Assembly (NCBI GenBank): GCA_964632505.1
Contig: CAZWCE010000009.1
Coordinates: 113,001 to 177,000, forward strand
From: CAZWCE01 sp964632505
GTDB taxonomy: Bacteria; Planctomycetota; Planctomycetia; Pirellulales; Thermoguttaceae
Reading direction: 5' to 3'
DNA length: 64,000 nt
The notes beneath the pieces are model-generated. The model was not told the origin of the DNA. It did not search any database and was given only the letters and a program-made list of their open reading frames with translations. The translations under genes and the position numbers were made by a program. Within the stretch, counting starts at the first letter, position 1. Each line of letters begins with the position of its first letter. Below are positions 42,003 through 51,069 of this stretch, in pieces.

Positions 42003-42548
42003 TTATTTGACGGCCGCCTTGCCTTCCTTCCGACGAATGACCTCATCTTCGTAGCGAATTCCTTTGCCCAAATAAGGTTCCGCTTTCCGGACGGCTCGAA
42101 CCTCGGCGGCGAACTGCCCGACTTGCTGCTTATGGATGCCTTTGACATGGACATGCTGCTGATCGGGACAGGTGACTTCCAGGCCTTCGGGTATCGGCTT
42201 ATGGATTTCGTTGGCGAACCCGACGCGAAGTTGCAGCTCATTGTTCTGGATGGCGGCGATATATCCGGTCCCCTGCAACTCGAGCTTTTTCAGGAACCCT
42301 TCGGTGACTCCGACCACCATGTTCTGGATCAACGCCCGGAACAAACCGTGCAACGCTTTCGTTTGGCGATCTTCATCGGCGGCAAGAATGGTGAGGATCT
42401 TCGCCTCTTCATCGAACTCGGCTGAAAGAAGGGGGGGCAACTCTTCGGAGAGTTTTCCAAGCTTTCCTTCGACGTCGACTTTCTTGCCATCCAGCGTGAC
42501 CGTCACTCCCTCGGGAATTTTGACGGGTTTTTTTCCAATACGCGACAT
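42003..42548 (-). CDS. rplF: 50S ribosomal protein L6
   Basis: The 181-residue protein has two L6 repeats, opening MSRIGKKPVKIPEGVTVTL and with the conserved C-terminal GKGIRYEDEVIRRKEGKA. L6 lies near the sarcin-ricin loop and the factor-binding site. It keeps its usual place between rpsH and rplR but is separated by 190 and 203 bp. Confidence 0.98.
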   Translation of the reverse strand: MSRIGKKPVKIPEGVTVTLDGKKVDVEGKLGKLSEELPPLLSAEFDEEAKILTILAADEDRQTKALHGLFRALIQNMVVGVTEGFLKKLELQGTGYIAAIQNNELQLRVGFANEIHKPIPEGLEVTCPDQQHVHVKGIHKQQVGQFAAEVRAVRKAEPYLGKGIRYEDEVIRRKEGKAAVK

Positions 42549-42738
42549 ATCTTGTCATCCTCGAATGATCGATGCGTTTTCCGGGATCCACTCCGATTTA
42601 CATATCCATGGAAGCTCGCCGTGGGAGGAATCCGGTCCAAAAAAGGGCGATGGTTCTCGGTTCGTTTTTTCGATATTCCGAAATCGTCATGAGCCGAGCG
42701 CGATGTGTCGGGAGAAGTTTCACTTCACCGAAACGGAA

Positions 42739-43134
42739 TCACCAAACCTCGCAGATGATTTCCCCTCCGAGTTTGCGTTGTCGGGCCTCGCGATCGCTGA
42801 TGATGCCGCGATTGGTGCTGAGCACCTGGATCCCCATCCCGTTGAGCACGGGCCGGAGCCGGGCGGATTTCATGTACACACGGCAACCGGGCTTGCTCAC
42901 CCGCTTGGCGTGTTGGATGACGCGCTCACCGTTCGGCCCGTATTTCAAATGGACTCGCAGAGCCGGGTGGCGGGAATCCTCCACCTTCTCCCAGTCCCAG
43001 ATATATCCTTCTCTTTTCAACACATCCGCCAGACCGCATTTCATTTTCGAAATCGGCATGTCCACATGCGTATGTTCTACCCGCACCGCATTTCGTATGC
43101 GAGTCAACATGTCGGCAATGGGGTCAGTCATCAT
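42739..43134 (-). CDS. rpsH: 30S ribosomal protein S8
   Basis: The 131-residue protein shows the S8 hallmarks: MMTDPIADMLTRIRNAVRV at the start and GMGIQVLSTNRGIISDREAR with GGEIICEVW at the end. S8 organises the central domain of 16S rRNA. In E. coli it represses the spc operon at an L5-S8 region hairpin, but no such mimic was checked here. Confidence 0.98.
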   Translation of the reverse strand: MMTDPIADMLTRIRNAVRVEHTHVDMPISKMKCGLADVLKREGYIWDWEKVEDSRHPALRVHLKYGPNGERVIQHAKRVSKPGCRVYMKSARLRPVLNGMGIQVLSTNRGIISDREARQRKLGGEIICEVW

Positions 43135-43149
43135 AATGTTATGTTCCCT

Positions 43150-43335
43150 TTACCAACTCGCCTTTTTGACACCGGGGATCAATCCCTGGTCCGCGAGTTC
43201 GCGAAAACAGATACGACAAATACCAAACTTACGGTAGACCGCTCGGGGTCGGCCGCAAATCCGACAACGATTTTCTCGACGGGTAGAAAATTTCGGCTTA
43301 CGATTCGCCTTGGCGATTTTCGATTTACTTGCCAT
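43150..43335 (-). CDS. rpsN: 30S ribosomal protein S14, zinc-binding form
   Basis: I start at Met 43335 (MASKSKIAKANRKPKFSTRR). The 61-residue protein has Cys24-x2-Cys27 and Cys40-x2-Cys43, the zinc ribbon of the type Z form, and the conserved GRPRAVYRKFGICR and LIPGVKKASW. It lies in the head of the small subunit. It is tightly spaced with rplE (19 bp) and rpsH (15 bp). Confidence 0.98.
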   Translation of the reverse strand: MASKSKIAKANRKPKFSTRRENRCRICGRPRAVYRKFGICRICFRELADQGLIPGVKKASW

Positions 43336-43354
43336 GCAATCGTGACCTTTATCT

Positions 43355-43915
43355 CTAGCTTGCCTTACGTTCGTCAGTTCTAAAGGGCATACCAAAACCC
43401 TTTAACATTATTCGGGCCTCATCATCACTATCGGTCGAAGTGACGATGGTGACGTTCATCCCCTGGGGACGAGTATACTTGTCCGGATTCAACTCTGGAA
43501 ACACCAGTTGCTCGGTCAGCCCGACATTATAATTGCCGCTGCCGTCGAAAGCGTCGGGGTTGAGTCCGCGAAAGTCCCGCACTCGGGGAAGAGCGAGGGA
43601 AATGAGCCGATCGAGGAATTCAAACATTCTGGCGCGTCGCAACGTCACTTTGCAGCCGATCGGCATGCCTTCCCGCAATCGAAATCCGGCGATGGAACGT
43701 CGAGCTTGGGTGACGATCGGCTTCTGCCCGGTGATCTGCGTCAGGGCGTCCACCGCCTCTTCGAGATTCTTCTTGTCCGCAATGGCGCTGCCTACCCCCA
43801 TGTTCACGATGATCTTCTGCAGCTTCGGCAGCGACATCGGATTCGTCCGGCCGAGCTCTTGCTTCATCTGCGGAAGCACCGTCTCGAGATAGTGATCGTA
43901 CAATCTGGGTCTCAT
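43355..43915 (-). CDS. rplE: 50S ribosomal protein L5
   Basis: The 186-residue protein carries the L5 signatures: MSLPKLQKIIVNMGVGSAIADKK, the ITGQKPIVTQARRSIAGF loop, and GMNVTIVTSTDSDDEARIMLKGFGMPF at the end. L5 binds 5S rRNA and contacts P-site tRNA. It follows rplX by 71 bp. Confidence 0.98.
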   Translation of the reverse strand: MRPRLYDHYLETVLPQMKQELGRTNPMSLPKLQKIIVNMGVGSAIADKKNLEEAVDALTQITGQKPIVTQARRSIAGFRLREGMPIGCKVTLRRARMFEFLDRLISLALPRVRDFRGLNPDAFDGSGNYNVGLTEQLVFPELNPDKYTRPQGMNVTIVTSTDSDDEARIMLKGFGMPFRTDERKAS

Positions 43916-43986
43916 GACAATCTATCGCCTGTATGAATTTCGGACTGAGTGGGGAAATCGCTTCCTCTGTTCGCCACCGAGGGGGC

Positions 43987-44337
43987 TCAGGAGGTAGCCT
44001 GTCGATTCTTCGGGGGACTGATCTGATCGATAGTCGCACCGCATTTCTTACAATAGCGAACTTTCGCTCCGTCGCTCTGGTACTTCGCGCCGACTCGGGT
44101 CGCTGCGCCGCAGGCGTCGCAGACGAGTTTCACCCGGGCCATCGGCATCGGCATTTCCTTCGAGAGTCGCCCTCCCTGAGGATTCCGTTGGGAACGACGG
44201 ACGTGTTTGTACACCTTACTGGCACCTTCCACGACGATCCGATTCGTATCACGCTCGATCGACAAGACCTTGCCGCGATGGCCCCGGTCTGAGCCGGTGA
44301 CGATCTCCACCATGTCGCCTGTTTTGATCCGCATCAT
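43987..44337 (-). CDS. rplX: 50S ribosomal protein L24 with C-terminal zinc ribbon
   Basis: The 116-residue protein has the KOW motif (KTGDMVEIVTGSDRGHRGKV) and an added CxxC...CxxC pair (VCDACGAATR and YCKKCGATI) in its C-terminal part, a zinc-ribbon form common outside Proteobacteria. L24 is an initiator of large-subunit assembly. Its start codon overlaps the rplN stop codon (ATGA), indicating coupled translation. Confidence 0.97.
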   Translation of the reverse strand: MMRIKTGDMVEIVTGSDRGHRGKVLSIERDTNRIVVEGASKVYKHVRRSQRNPQGGRLSKEMPMPMARVKLVCDACGAATRVGAKYQSDGAKVRYCKKCGATIDQISPPKNRQATS

Positions 44338-44702
44338 ATCACCTCACTGGCAAGACTGACGATTTTCATGAAGCCTTCTTCACGCAATTCCCTGGCGACG
44401 GCTCCGAAAATTCGGGTACCTCGGGGATTCTTGTCATTGTCGATCAATACCGCGGCGTTGCTGTCGAAACGGACATAACTCCCGTCGCGACGTCGGCTGG
44501 ACTGCCGACAGCGGACGATGACCGCTCGGACCATCGTGCCTCGCTTGATATTGCTGCCGGGGATCGCGTTCTTGACGGAACAGACGATGACGTCTCCCAA
44601 ACCAGCAGTGCGGCGATGGGTTCCCCCGAGAACCTTGATACACATCAACACTTTGGCGCCCGTGTTGTCGGCCACGTCAAGCCTGGTTTGCATCTGGATC
44701 AT
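44334..44702 (-). CDS. rplN: 50S ribosomal protein L14
   Basis: The 122-residue protein is a near-perfect L14: MIQMQTRLDVADNTGAKVLM, KRGTMVRAVIVR and GTRIFGAVARELREEGFMKIVSLASEV. It forms intersubunit bridges and contacts release and silencing factors. There is a 223-bp spacer to rpsQ, much larger than usual, and a 4-nt overlap with rplX. Confidence 0.99.
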   Translation of the reverse strand: MIQMQTRLDVADNTGAKVLMCIKVLGGTHRRTAGLGDVIVCSVKNAIPGSNIKRGTMVRAVIVRCRQSSRRRDGSYVRFDSNAAVLIDNDKNPRGTRIFGAVARELREEGFMKIVSLASEVI

Positions 44703-44925
44703 GGATGTACCTGTTCTATCATTCGTTGAACGATTTATCGATCATCGAGATCGGTGGTTCTGGTCACCTCAAACGATTCATGCTCTAAAAAAAGCAGCAG
44801 GCCCTGGGTGGCTGCATGGCTGATGTTTGTACGGTTGTTTTCCGCATCGGCGGGCGAACCGCTTCACGGTCTCCGCTGGGAAGACGTATTCGACGTAAGC
44901 TTGTCCGAGGATCGAACGGGCGACG

Positions 44926-45243
44926 TCACGCCTCTCCGAGAGCCTCTTCCTGGTCCGTCTTGTCCTTCGAAGCGGAGCGAAGTGCGGCAATATCGATCAG
45001 ATTCCCTTTGCGGATCACACGCAAAAGTCGCCATTTCTTCTGCTTGGAAATGGGACGGCTTTCCTCGATTTCTACAAAATCGCCAAGCTTCGATTCGTTG
45101 TCTTCATCATGGACATGACAGACGGTTCGCCGACTGATGTACTTTCCGTACTTGGGATGCTTGACCTTTCGGTCGATCTCCACCTTCCGGGACTTGTTCC
45201 TTCGATCGCTGGTCACAATACCAGCAACAACCATCTTCGGCAT
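44926..45243 (-). CDS. rpsQ: 30S ribosomal protein S17
   Basis: The 105-residue product has the S17 OB-fold motifs MVVAGIVTSDRRNKSRKV and KYISRRTVCHVHDEDNESKLGD. It has about 20 residues of charged C-terminal extension beyond the usual 80-85. S17 is a primary binder of 16S rRNA. It lies in the S10 cluster order between rpmC and rplN. Confidence 0.97.
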   Translation of the reverse strand: MPKMVVAGIVTSDRRNKSRKVEIDRKVKHPKYGKYISRRTVCHVHDEDNESKLGDFVEIEESRPISKQKKWRLLRVIRKGNLIDIAALRSASKDKTDQEEALGEA

Positions 45244-45385
45244 GAGTTCACCTTATCGGTTACAGCGAAAATATGTGTTTTTGAACGGCGTGTTCTTCTC
45301 GGCTCAGGCACTTCTTCAAAACGAGTTGCTCACGGAGAGGAATGCACGGAGAATTCGACGGAGCCACTCAATCGTATTCAGACGC

Positions 45386-45586
45386 CTACTCCGAAGTCTC
45401 CAGCTTTCGTTGGTGCAAAATCGTCTTGATCTGAGCAATCATCTTGCGGTTCTTTTTCAGCTCGCTGGGGGCATCCAATCGTTCCATGCGGGACTGTAGT
45501 CGCAAACGAAAAAGATTCTCCTTCGTTTCCCGCAGCGTCGCCTCGAGCTGTTCATTGCTCATTTCTTTCAATTCCGACGCCTTCAT
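45386..45586 (-). CDS. rpmC: 50S ribosomal protein L29
   Basis: I start at Met 45586 (MKASELKEMSNEQLEATLRE), where AAGGAG lies upstream. The frame extends further but without L29 similarity. The 66-residue helical-hairpin protein lies at the peptide exit tunnel and helps dock trigger factor and the signal recognition particle. The family motif LFRLRLQSRMERLDAPSELKKNRK is present. Confidence 0.96.
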   Translation of the reverse strand: MKASELKEMSNEQLEATLRETKENLFRLRLQSRMERLDAPSELKKNRKMIAQIKTILHQRKLETSE

Positions 45587-45763
45587 GACTCGCGTCTCCT
45601 TGGATCCTATGCTGAAATCGTTCTCTTGGTACACTCGCCCGGATGGGTTCGGTTCACCTGAAGAACGGGTTACGATTGTCTTCTCGGTCGCTGAATCTAC
45701 CGGGTCTTCCGCTTGGGGCGGAGAGCTGGAGGACCGTCATTGCTTCATCATCGAACATCCGGG

Positions 45764-46180
45764 TCAGATTGTCCGTCGTTGGATCATCCGGCATCTGACA
45801 GGCATTTTATGGGCCAGTCGATTGAAACAGAGCTTCGCCGTCTCCTCGGGAACGCCACCGATTTCATACATCACGGTGCCGCGCTTAACGACCGCGGCCC
45901 AATAATCCGGTTCACCTTTCCCCTTTCCCATCCGGGTTTCCAGTGGGATCGAGGTGATCGGTTTATCAGGGAAGATCCGCAGATACAAACGCCCTTCGTT
46001 ACGGAGATACTGTTGCGCGGCGATACGACCGGCTTCGACGGTGGCAGCGCTGATCCAGCCGCCTTCCATCGTCTGGAGACCGTAATCGCCGAACACGACA
46101 CGATTTCCCCGGGTGGCGTCACCTTTTATGCGACCTCTTTGTGTTTTTCGATGCTTGACCCGTTTGGGCATTCGTGCCAT
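45764..46180 (-). CDS. rplP: 50S ribosomal protein L16
   Basis: The 138-residue protein has MPKRVKHRKTQRGRIKG, FGDYGLQTMEGGWIS, and MGKGKGEPDYWAAVVKRGTVMYE. L16 contacts the A-site tRNA and is near the peptidyl transferase centre. Its coding region overlaps the end of rpsC by 62 bp in another frame; the rest of the cluster mostly has long spacers, so this overlap stands out. Confidence 0.98.
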   Translation of the reverse strand: MARMPKRVKHRKTQRGRIKGDATRGNRVVFGDYGLQTMEGGWISAATVEAGRIAAQQYLRNEGRLYLRIFPDKPITSIPLETRMGKGKGEPDYWAAVVKRGTVMYEIGGVPEETAKLCFNRLAHKMPVRCRMIQRRTI

Positions 46181-46835
46181 CGTCTTCTACCTCGCTATAA
46201 ACGCCCTGGTTGATCCAAACTTGAATACCGATGTGCCCTTGCGCGATTTTGGCTTCCACAAAACCGTAATCGATCTTGGCTCGAATCGTCGAAAGGGGGA
46301 TCGATCCGGTGATCTGTTTTTCGCGCCGAGCCATTTCCGCTCCCCCCAGCCGACCCGCCAACTGAATTTTGATCCCTTTGGCTCCGGCCTCCATCGTCTG
46401 TTCCATCGACCGTTTCATGGTTCGACGGAAGCTGGCGCGTCGTGATAATTGTTCAGCAATATCTTCCGCGACCAACTGGGCGATCAGTTCCGGTCGGGTT
46501 TCCTCTTCGATCTTCAAATTAATCCGGCGACCGGTCATCGACTGTAGTGCATTCTGCAATTCTTCAACGCGTTCCCCCTTGCGGCCGATCAGCACGCCGG
46601 GACGTGCCGAATATAGGATGACACGGACTTCGTCTCGTGTGCGTTCGATGTCAATCTTGGCGATCGAGGGATACATGGCTCGACCGGTCTGATCCTTACG
46701 TCCCTTGATGAATTTCCGGATTTTCTGATCTTCTACCAGAAGGTCGCTGAACTCTTTCTTGGAAGCATACCAACGACTTTTCCAGTCTTCCATGATTCCC
46801 GTGCGGAACGCGACTGGATTGATTTTTTGACCCAT
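46119..46835 (-). CDS. rpsC: 30S ribosomal protein S3
   Basis: The 238-residue protein has an N-terminal KH domain (RTRDEVRVILYSARPGVLIGRKGERVEEL) and the C-terminal S3 domain (RASFRRTMKRSMEQTMEAGAKG; GRLGGAEMARREKQITGSIPL). S3 lies at the mRNA entry tunnel with S4 and S5. A lysine-rich C-terminal tail of about 20 residues overlaps the first codons of rplP. Confidence 0.98.
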   Translation of the reverse strand: MGQKINPVAFRTGIMEDWKSRWYASKKEFSDLLVEDQKIRKFIKGRKDQTGRAMYPSIAKIDIERTRDEVRVILYSARPGVLIGRKGERVEELQNALQSMTGRRINLKIEEETRPELIAQLVAEDIAEQLSRRASFRRTMKRSMEQTMEAGAKGIKIQLAGRLGGAEMARREKQITGSIPLSTIRAKIDYGFVEAKIAQGHIGIQVWINQGVYSEVEDDGTNAQTGQASKNTKRSHKR

Positions 46836-46975
46836 GGTTTACTCACGCTACTTGAAGGAATGACGGATTATTTAAGTTCGCCCAGCATGTCTGATCGGAT
46901 GTCTCATGAAATGATCGCGGGTCGCCGAAGATCGCACACCACACCTTTTTCTTCGGGCAGGTGAAGGTTCCTCGG

Positions 46976-47302
46976 CTATTCAAGCTCGATGCTGATATGG
47001 GACATTCGTTTTTTGCGGATCGCGGACATACCTCGGGCCTTGGGACGCCATCGCTTGAACATCGGGCCGGAATCGACTCGGACATCGATCACCTCCAATT
47101 CAGAGATGCCCATGGCTCGTTGATCTTCCGCGTTGGCCACGGCGCTCTTGAGCACCTTCTCCAACATCCTTGCACCACGATTGGGGTAGTATTTCAAAAT
47201 GTCCAGGGCTTCGTCGGCAAATTTTCCGCGAATCAAGTCGGCAAATGGCCGAACTTTTCTGGGACTGATTCTGGCAAATCGATGCTTGGCTGTATATGGC
47301 AT
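46976..47302 (-). CDS. rplV: 50S ribosomal protein L22
   Basis: The 108-residue protein has the L22 motifs RFARISPRKVRPFADLIRG and the tunnel hairpin region VRVDSGPMFKRWRPKARGMSA, which reaches into the exit tunnel near the macrolide site. It is flanked by 140-bp spacers, wider than in most bacteria. Confidence 0.98.
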   Translation of the reverse strand: MPYTAKHRFARISPRKVRPFADLIRGKFADEALDILKYYPNRGARMLEKVLKSAVANAEDQRAMGISELEVIDVRVDSGPMFKRWRPKARGMSAIRKKRMSHISIELE

Positions 47303-47446
47303 TTCTTTTCACCCTGTCATTGAGACGGCCGCAGTGGGTGGATGTTTCAACAGGAATATCGCGTTTCTCGTTGGTGTTCCGGCGGATGATTCCGGCCGAT
47401 AAGAGAATCTTTTCCGACTCATCTTATCCGACTCATCGAGCGGAGA

Positions 47447-47713
47447 TTATCGTTTCCGGCCTCCATGGCCGCGGAAAATACGTGTGGGGGCGAACTCCCC
47501 GAACTTGTGGCCCACCATCTCTTCCGTCACAAACACTTTGATATGCGATTTTCCATTGTGGACCAGAAACGTATGGCCGACGAACTCCGGGACAATGGTG
47601 CAGGCTCGTGCCCACGTTTTGATCGGTTCTTTCCGATTGCCGGCATCGAGTTTCTCTACTTTCTCGTAGAGTTTCGCATCGACAAAAGGACCTTTTTTTA
47701 AGGATCTTCCCAT
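47447..47713 (-). CDS. rpsS: 30S ribosomal protein S19
   Basis: The 88-residue protein shows MGRSLKKGPFVDAKLYEKVE and KSHIKVFVTEEMVGHKFGEFAPTR with the closing FRGHGG. S19 binds in the head of the small subunit with S13. No good ribosome-binding site precedes the ATG, yet the start is fixed by family alignment. Confidence 0.98.
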   Translation of the reverse strand: MGRSLKKGPFVDAKLYEKVEKLDAGNRKEPIKTWARACTIVPEFVGHTFLVHNGKSHIKVFVTEEMVGHKFGEFAPTRIFRGHGGRKR

Positions 47714-47805
47714 GGTATTTGGTTCACATCATGATAAATGGAAATGGCTATGCATACGAGACAGACGATTTCGTTCCCATTGGGGATCGAGGGAAAAAGT
47801 CGATT

Positions 47806-48663
47806 CTATTTCAACTTCAAAATCCCATATCGTTTGCTGCGCCGGCGTCGAACAATCGCCCGATCCGAGGCTTTATGCCGTTTTCTCGTCGAAGTGCCCT
47901 TGGCCGGGACGCCGGAGGGGCTGACGGGATGACGTCCGCCCTTGGTTCTTCCCTCACCACCGCCGTGAGGATGGTCGATCGGATTCATGCAGGTGCCGCG
48001 CACATGAGGTCGGCGTCCCTTCCAGCGATTGCGACCCGCTTTTCCGATAACTACGTTCATGTGGTCGGTGTTTCCAACAACGCCGAGGGTGGCTCGGCAC
48101 TTATCCGGTATCCGGCGGATTTCTCCGCTGGGCATGTTGATCTGGGCCCACCCGGCATCTCGGGCAGCGAGCGTGGCCTTCGAGCCGGCAGAGCGACATA
48201 GGACGCCACCGCGGCCCGGCTGCAGTTCGATATTGTGGATCTCACTACCCAACGGGATCTCCGAAAGCGGCAGACAATTCCCGACCGTCGGGACCGCTCC
48301 AGAACCGCTCGCGACCTGGTCCCCGACTTTCAGCCCTTCGGGGGCGAGGATGTAACGCTTCTCCCCGTCCACATAATGTAACAGGGCGATGCGTGTGGAA
48401 CGATTCGGATCGTATTGGATCGAGGCCACTTGAGCCGGTACGCCATCTTTGTTGCGGCGAAAATCGATCAAGCGGTAACGTCGTTTATGCCCACCGCCGC
48501 GGTGACGAACCGTGATGATTCCCTTATTGTTGCGGCCATTGACGCGACGCTTCGGTCGGAGTAACCTCTTCTCAGGTTTCGCCTTCGGCGTGAGTTCGGA
48601 AAAATCGCTCACACTCATGTTGCGACGAGCTGCATTGTTCGGTTTGTATCGTCGAATACCCAT
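47806..48663 (-). CDS. rplB: 50S ribosomal protein L2
   Basis: The 285-residue protein is a full L2. The opening is MGIRRYKPNNAARRNMSVSDF, the RNA-binding core includes NKGIITVRHRGGGHKRRYR, and the C-terminal region has VVGNTDHMNVVIGKAGRNRW with the catalytic-centre-proximal His in PHVRGTCMNPIDHPHGGGEGR. L2 is essential for peptidyl transferase activity. Confidence 0.99.
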   Translation of the reverse strand: MGIRRYKPNNAARRNMSVSDFSELTPKAKPEKRLLRPKRRVNGRNNKGIITVRHRGGGHKRRYRLIDFRRNKDGVPAQVASIQYDPNRSTRIALLHYVDGEKRYILAPEGLKVGDQVASGSGAVPTVGNCLPLSEIPLGSEIHNIELQPGRGGVLCRSAGSKATLAARDAGWAQINMPSGEIRRIPDKCRATLGVVGNTDHMNVVIGKAGRNRWKGRRPHVRGTCMNPIDHPHGGGEGRTKGGRHPVSPSGVPAKGTSTRKRHKASDRAIVRRRRSKRYGILKLK

Positions 48664-48831
48664 GATGGATCTTTCTGTGTTCGCGTCACGACAAGGACGT
48701 CATCGAACAGGACGGATATTGTTCTACTCTTGGAAAATCGAAAATCGCGGCTCATTCTCCGGTTCAACACGCTTCTAGCCGAAGACGGAAAACCGACTGT
48801 TGTTTGGCCTACCAGGACGAGACGCAGCGCT

Positions 48832-49155
48832 TTAGAAGAAATCGATCCGATCTTCCTCATGCAATTTCACGAGGGCCTTTTTCCACGATCTTGTTTTTCC
48901 AAAACCTAATCGGGTCCGCCGAATCTTCCCTTTGCGATTCTGTATATTCACTCGCTCGACTTTGACTTCGAACAAGGACTCCACTGCTTCTCGAACGGCG
49001 GTTTTGCCGGCCATTTTATTCACTTCAAACGCATAAATATTTTGGCGCTCGGCCTTATGAAAGCCTTTTTCCGTGACCAGGGGCCGCAAAATGATTTGAT
49101 GCGGCTCAAGCTTCAGTTTGGTCTTGGTGACATCTCTGGCCATAATCCTCACCAT
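48832..49155 (-). CDS. rplW: 50S ribosomal protein L23
   Basis: The product is 103 to 107 residues depending on whether Met 49155 or Met 49143 is used. The sequence LEPHQIILRPLVTEKGFHKAE, YAFEVNKMAGKTAVREAVESLF and NRKGKIRRTRLGFGKTRSWKKALV is clearly L23. It sits at the exit tunnel and is the trigger factor docking site. GAGGA precedes Met 49143 very closely, which favours neither start clearly. Confidence 0.96.
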   Translation of the reverse strand: MVRIMARDVTKTKLKLEPHQIILRPLVTEKGFHKAERQNIYAFEVNKMAGKTAVREAVESLFEVKVERVNIQNRKGKIRRTRLGFGKTRSWKKALVKLHEEDRIDFF

Positions 49156-49338
49156 CCCTATCTTTTCGGCACTTCGCCGATGAATATTGGTACGTTGCTA
49201 TCCTGCTTGATCTCTGATCTGCCGTGGAGGGAATCCACCTCCGGGATCCATTCCATTCTTCTTGTCGCCGAATACCATGCGTGCTGAGCAAGCGACTCAT
49301 GCTGCATCATCTGTATTTGGCAAATCCTGCCGGACATA

Positions 49339-49974
49339 TTACTCCGAAGCATCATCCGCACGATTGAGAAAAGCATCGATCGCCGATTTGGTGAACAGCA
49401 CGCGCTTCGATCTCAGCAATTCATAAGCGTTGATCTCACGGACGGGCATCAGATTCACACCGGGAATGTTCCGAGCACTCCGGTACGCGTTCGCGTCATT
49501 CTCTTCGGTCGTGACAAGAACCGTCCCACGAAGCTTCAGCGCTTCAAGGATTTGAGCCATTTCTTTCGTCTTGGGCGCGTCGAATTCAAACTGATCGATG
49601 ATCAACACTTGTTCATCGTCGATTTTCGTGGCCAGTGCCATGCGGGTCGCCTTCTGCAGTGATTTTCTGGGAAGACGATACGACCAGTCTTTCGGACGCT
49701 TGGCGAAAATGTGACCGCCGCCTCGACGGATTCCGCTGGTCCGATGTCCCGCCCGAGCGTGGCCGGTCCCTTTCTGCCGATACATTTTCTGACGAGCCGC
49801 CGCAACCTCGGCGCGACTCTTCGTCTTGGCCGACCCCTGGCGCCGATTCGCCTGATACATCAGGACCGCGTCATGCAAGAGTTGTTTGCTGATGTTGGGA
49901 GCGATCTCGGACGTCTCGACCTGGTAGCTGCCGATTTCAGAGCCGGTTTTGTCGTACACAGGAATGGTTGCCAT
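49339..49974 (-). CDS. rplD: 50S ribosomal protein L4
   Basis: The 211-residue protein has the L4 motifs NRRQGSAKTKSRAEVAAARQK, YRQKGTGHARAGHRTSG (the tunnel loop), and NIPGVNLMPVREINAYELL. L4 is a primary assembly protein and, in gamma-proteobacteria, an autoregulator of the S10 operon. The 222-bp spacer in front of it contains GC-rich hairpins whose function is unknown. Confidence 0.98.
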   Translation of the reverse strand: MATIPVYDKTGSEIGSYQVETSEIAPNISKQLLHDAVLMYQANRRQGSAKTKSRAEVAAARQKMYRQKGTGHARAGHRTSGIRRGGGHIFAKRPKDWSYRLPRKSLQKATRMALATKIDDEQVLIIDQFEFDAPKTKEMAQILEALKLRGTVLVTTEENDANAYRSARNIPGVNLMPVREINAYELLRSKRVLFTKSAIDAFLNRADDASE

Positions 49975-50123
49975 GGTCTTACCGTTTTCGATCCGTATGA
50001 TGAATGATGATCCTGTCGCGATGAGGGCGGCAGCCGCATAAGGAACTATTCCACCCTGTGATGCGTTCCCGGCCGGAGGGAAAGCCGGTTGAAATCTGTT
50101 TTTTTACCCGTGTCCGGGGCCAC

Positions 50124-50145
50124 CGGCTCGGACTGGAGAGCCGGG
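50124..50145 (-). promoter_or_regulatory. Stable hairpin in the rplC-rplD spacer
   Basis: On the minus strand CCGGCTC and GAGCCGG form a perfect 7-bp stem with an 8-nt loop within the untranslated spacer between rplC and rplD. A run of As, not Ts, follows, so it is not an intrinsic terminator. It could be an mRNA structural or processing element. Confidence 0.35.
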
Positions 50146-50196
50146 GAGAGAGCGCCGACGCCGGGCGACCGGTATCGGAAGCACCCCTCATGGGAC

Positions 50197-50919
50197 CTAT
50201 TTTCCGATGCGCCACGGATTCGCTTTCGGCTGGGGAAGCCGATTGGTAGGTCGGATCGACACGAAACCACCGTTGGGTCCGGGAATCGCGCCGCGAATCA
50301 CCAAAACATGGTTTTCGGGATCGACCGAGACGATCTTCTGATTGCGAATCGTGGTCCGCTTGTTTCCGTACTGCCCCGGCATCTTCTTGCCCTTGATGGT
50401 ACGGCTGGGATAGGCACTACACCCGGTGCCTCCAAGATGACGGTGACATTTCTTCACGCCGTGGCTGGCCCGTTGGCCGGAGAAATTGTGGCGTTTCATC
50501 GCGCCGGAATAACCACGCCCCTTACAAGTGGCGGTGATGTCGACCGCGACCATCTCCTCCAACGCGCTCACGTCGATCACTTGACCGACTTCGTACTCGG
50601 AGGAAGGGACACGGAACTCGCGAACGAAACGCTTCGGTTCGCAGCCCGCCTTCGGACCGGGCTCGAGACCCGTGGCCGCAAGAGAACGCTGACGTTTGCT
50701 GTCGAGCTTGGCGACGTGGCCGCGCTGACTGCGCGGGGCAAGTTTCCGAGGCTTATCCGAAAAACCGAGCTGAACGGCCTCGTATCCGTCCTTCTCCTTG
50801 GTCTTCACCTGAAGGACATGACAGGGGCCCGCCTGGATAACCGTGACGGGAATCACCTCTCCACCATCGAGATAGAGCTGGGTCATCCCGACCTTTTGGC
50901 CGAGTATACCGATACTCAT
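50197..50919 (-). CDS. rplC: 50S ribosomal protein L3
   Basis: The 240-residue protein has the L3 motifs MSIGILGQKVGMTQLYLDGG, TATCKGRGYSGAMKRHNFSGQRASHG and GNKRTTIRNQKIVSVD. It reaches the peptidyl transferase centre and is an early assembly protein. It is about 30 residues longer than in E. coli, mostly from loops in the first half and the C-terminal tail. Confidence 0.98.
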   Translation of the reverse strand: MSIGILGQKVGMTQLYLDGGEVIPVTVIQAGPCHVLQVKTKEKDGYEAVQLGFSDKPRKLAPRSQRGHVAKLDSKRQRSLAATGLEPGPKAGCEPKRFVREFRVPSSEYEVGQVIDVSALEEMVAVDITATCKGRGYSGAMKRHNFSGQRASHGVKKCHRHLGGTGCSAYPSRTIKGKKMPGQYGNKRTTIRNQKIVSVDPENHVLVIRGAIPGPNGGFVSIRPTNRLPQPKANPWRIGK

Positions 50920-51069
50920 TATTCCTTACCTTCTTCCACGTCGTCACGCGGGATGCACCGGGCCGCAGGTCCCGTCATTCCCCGCCTGACATCCATTCAT
51001 ATTGATTATTCCCAGCAGACGTCCAACAAAGAGGTACTTCCAATCATGAAAGCCCGACGCCGCCCTCCG

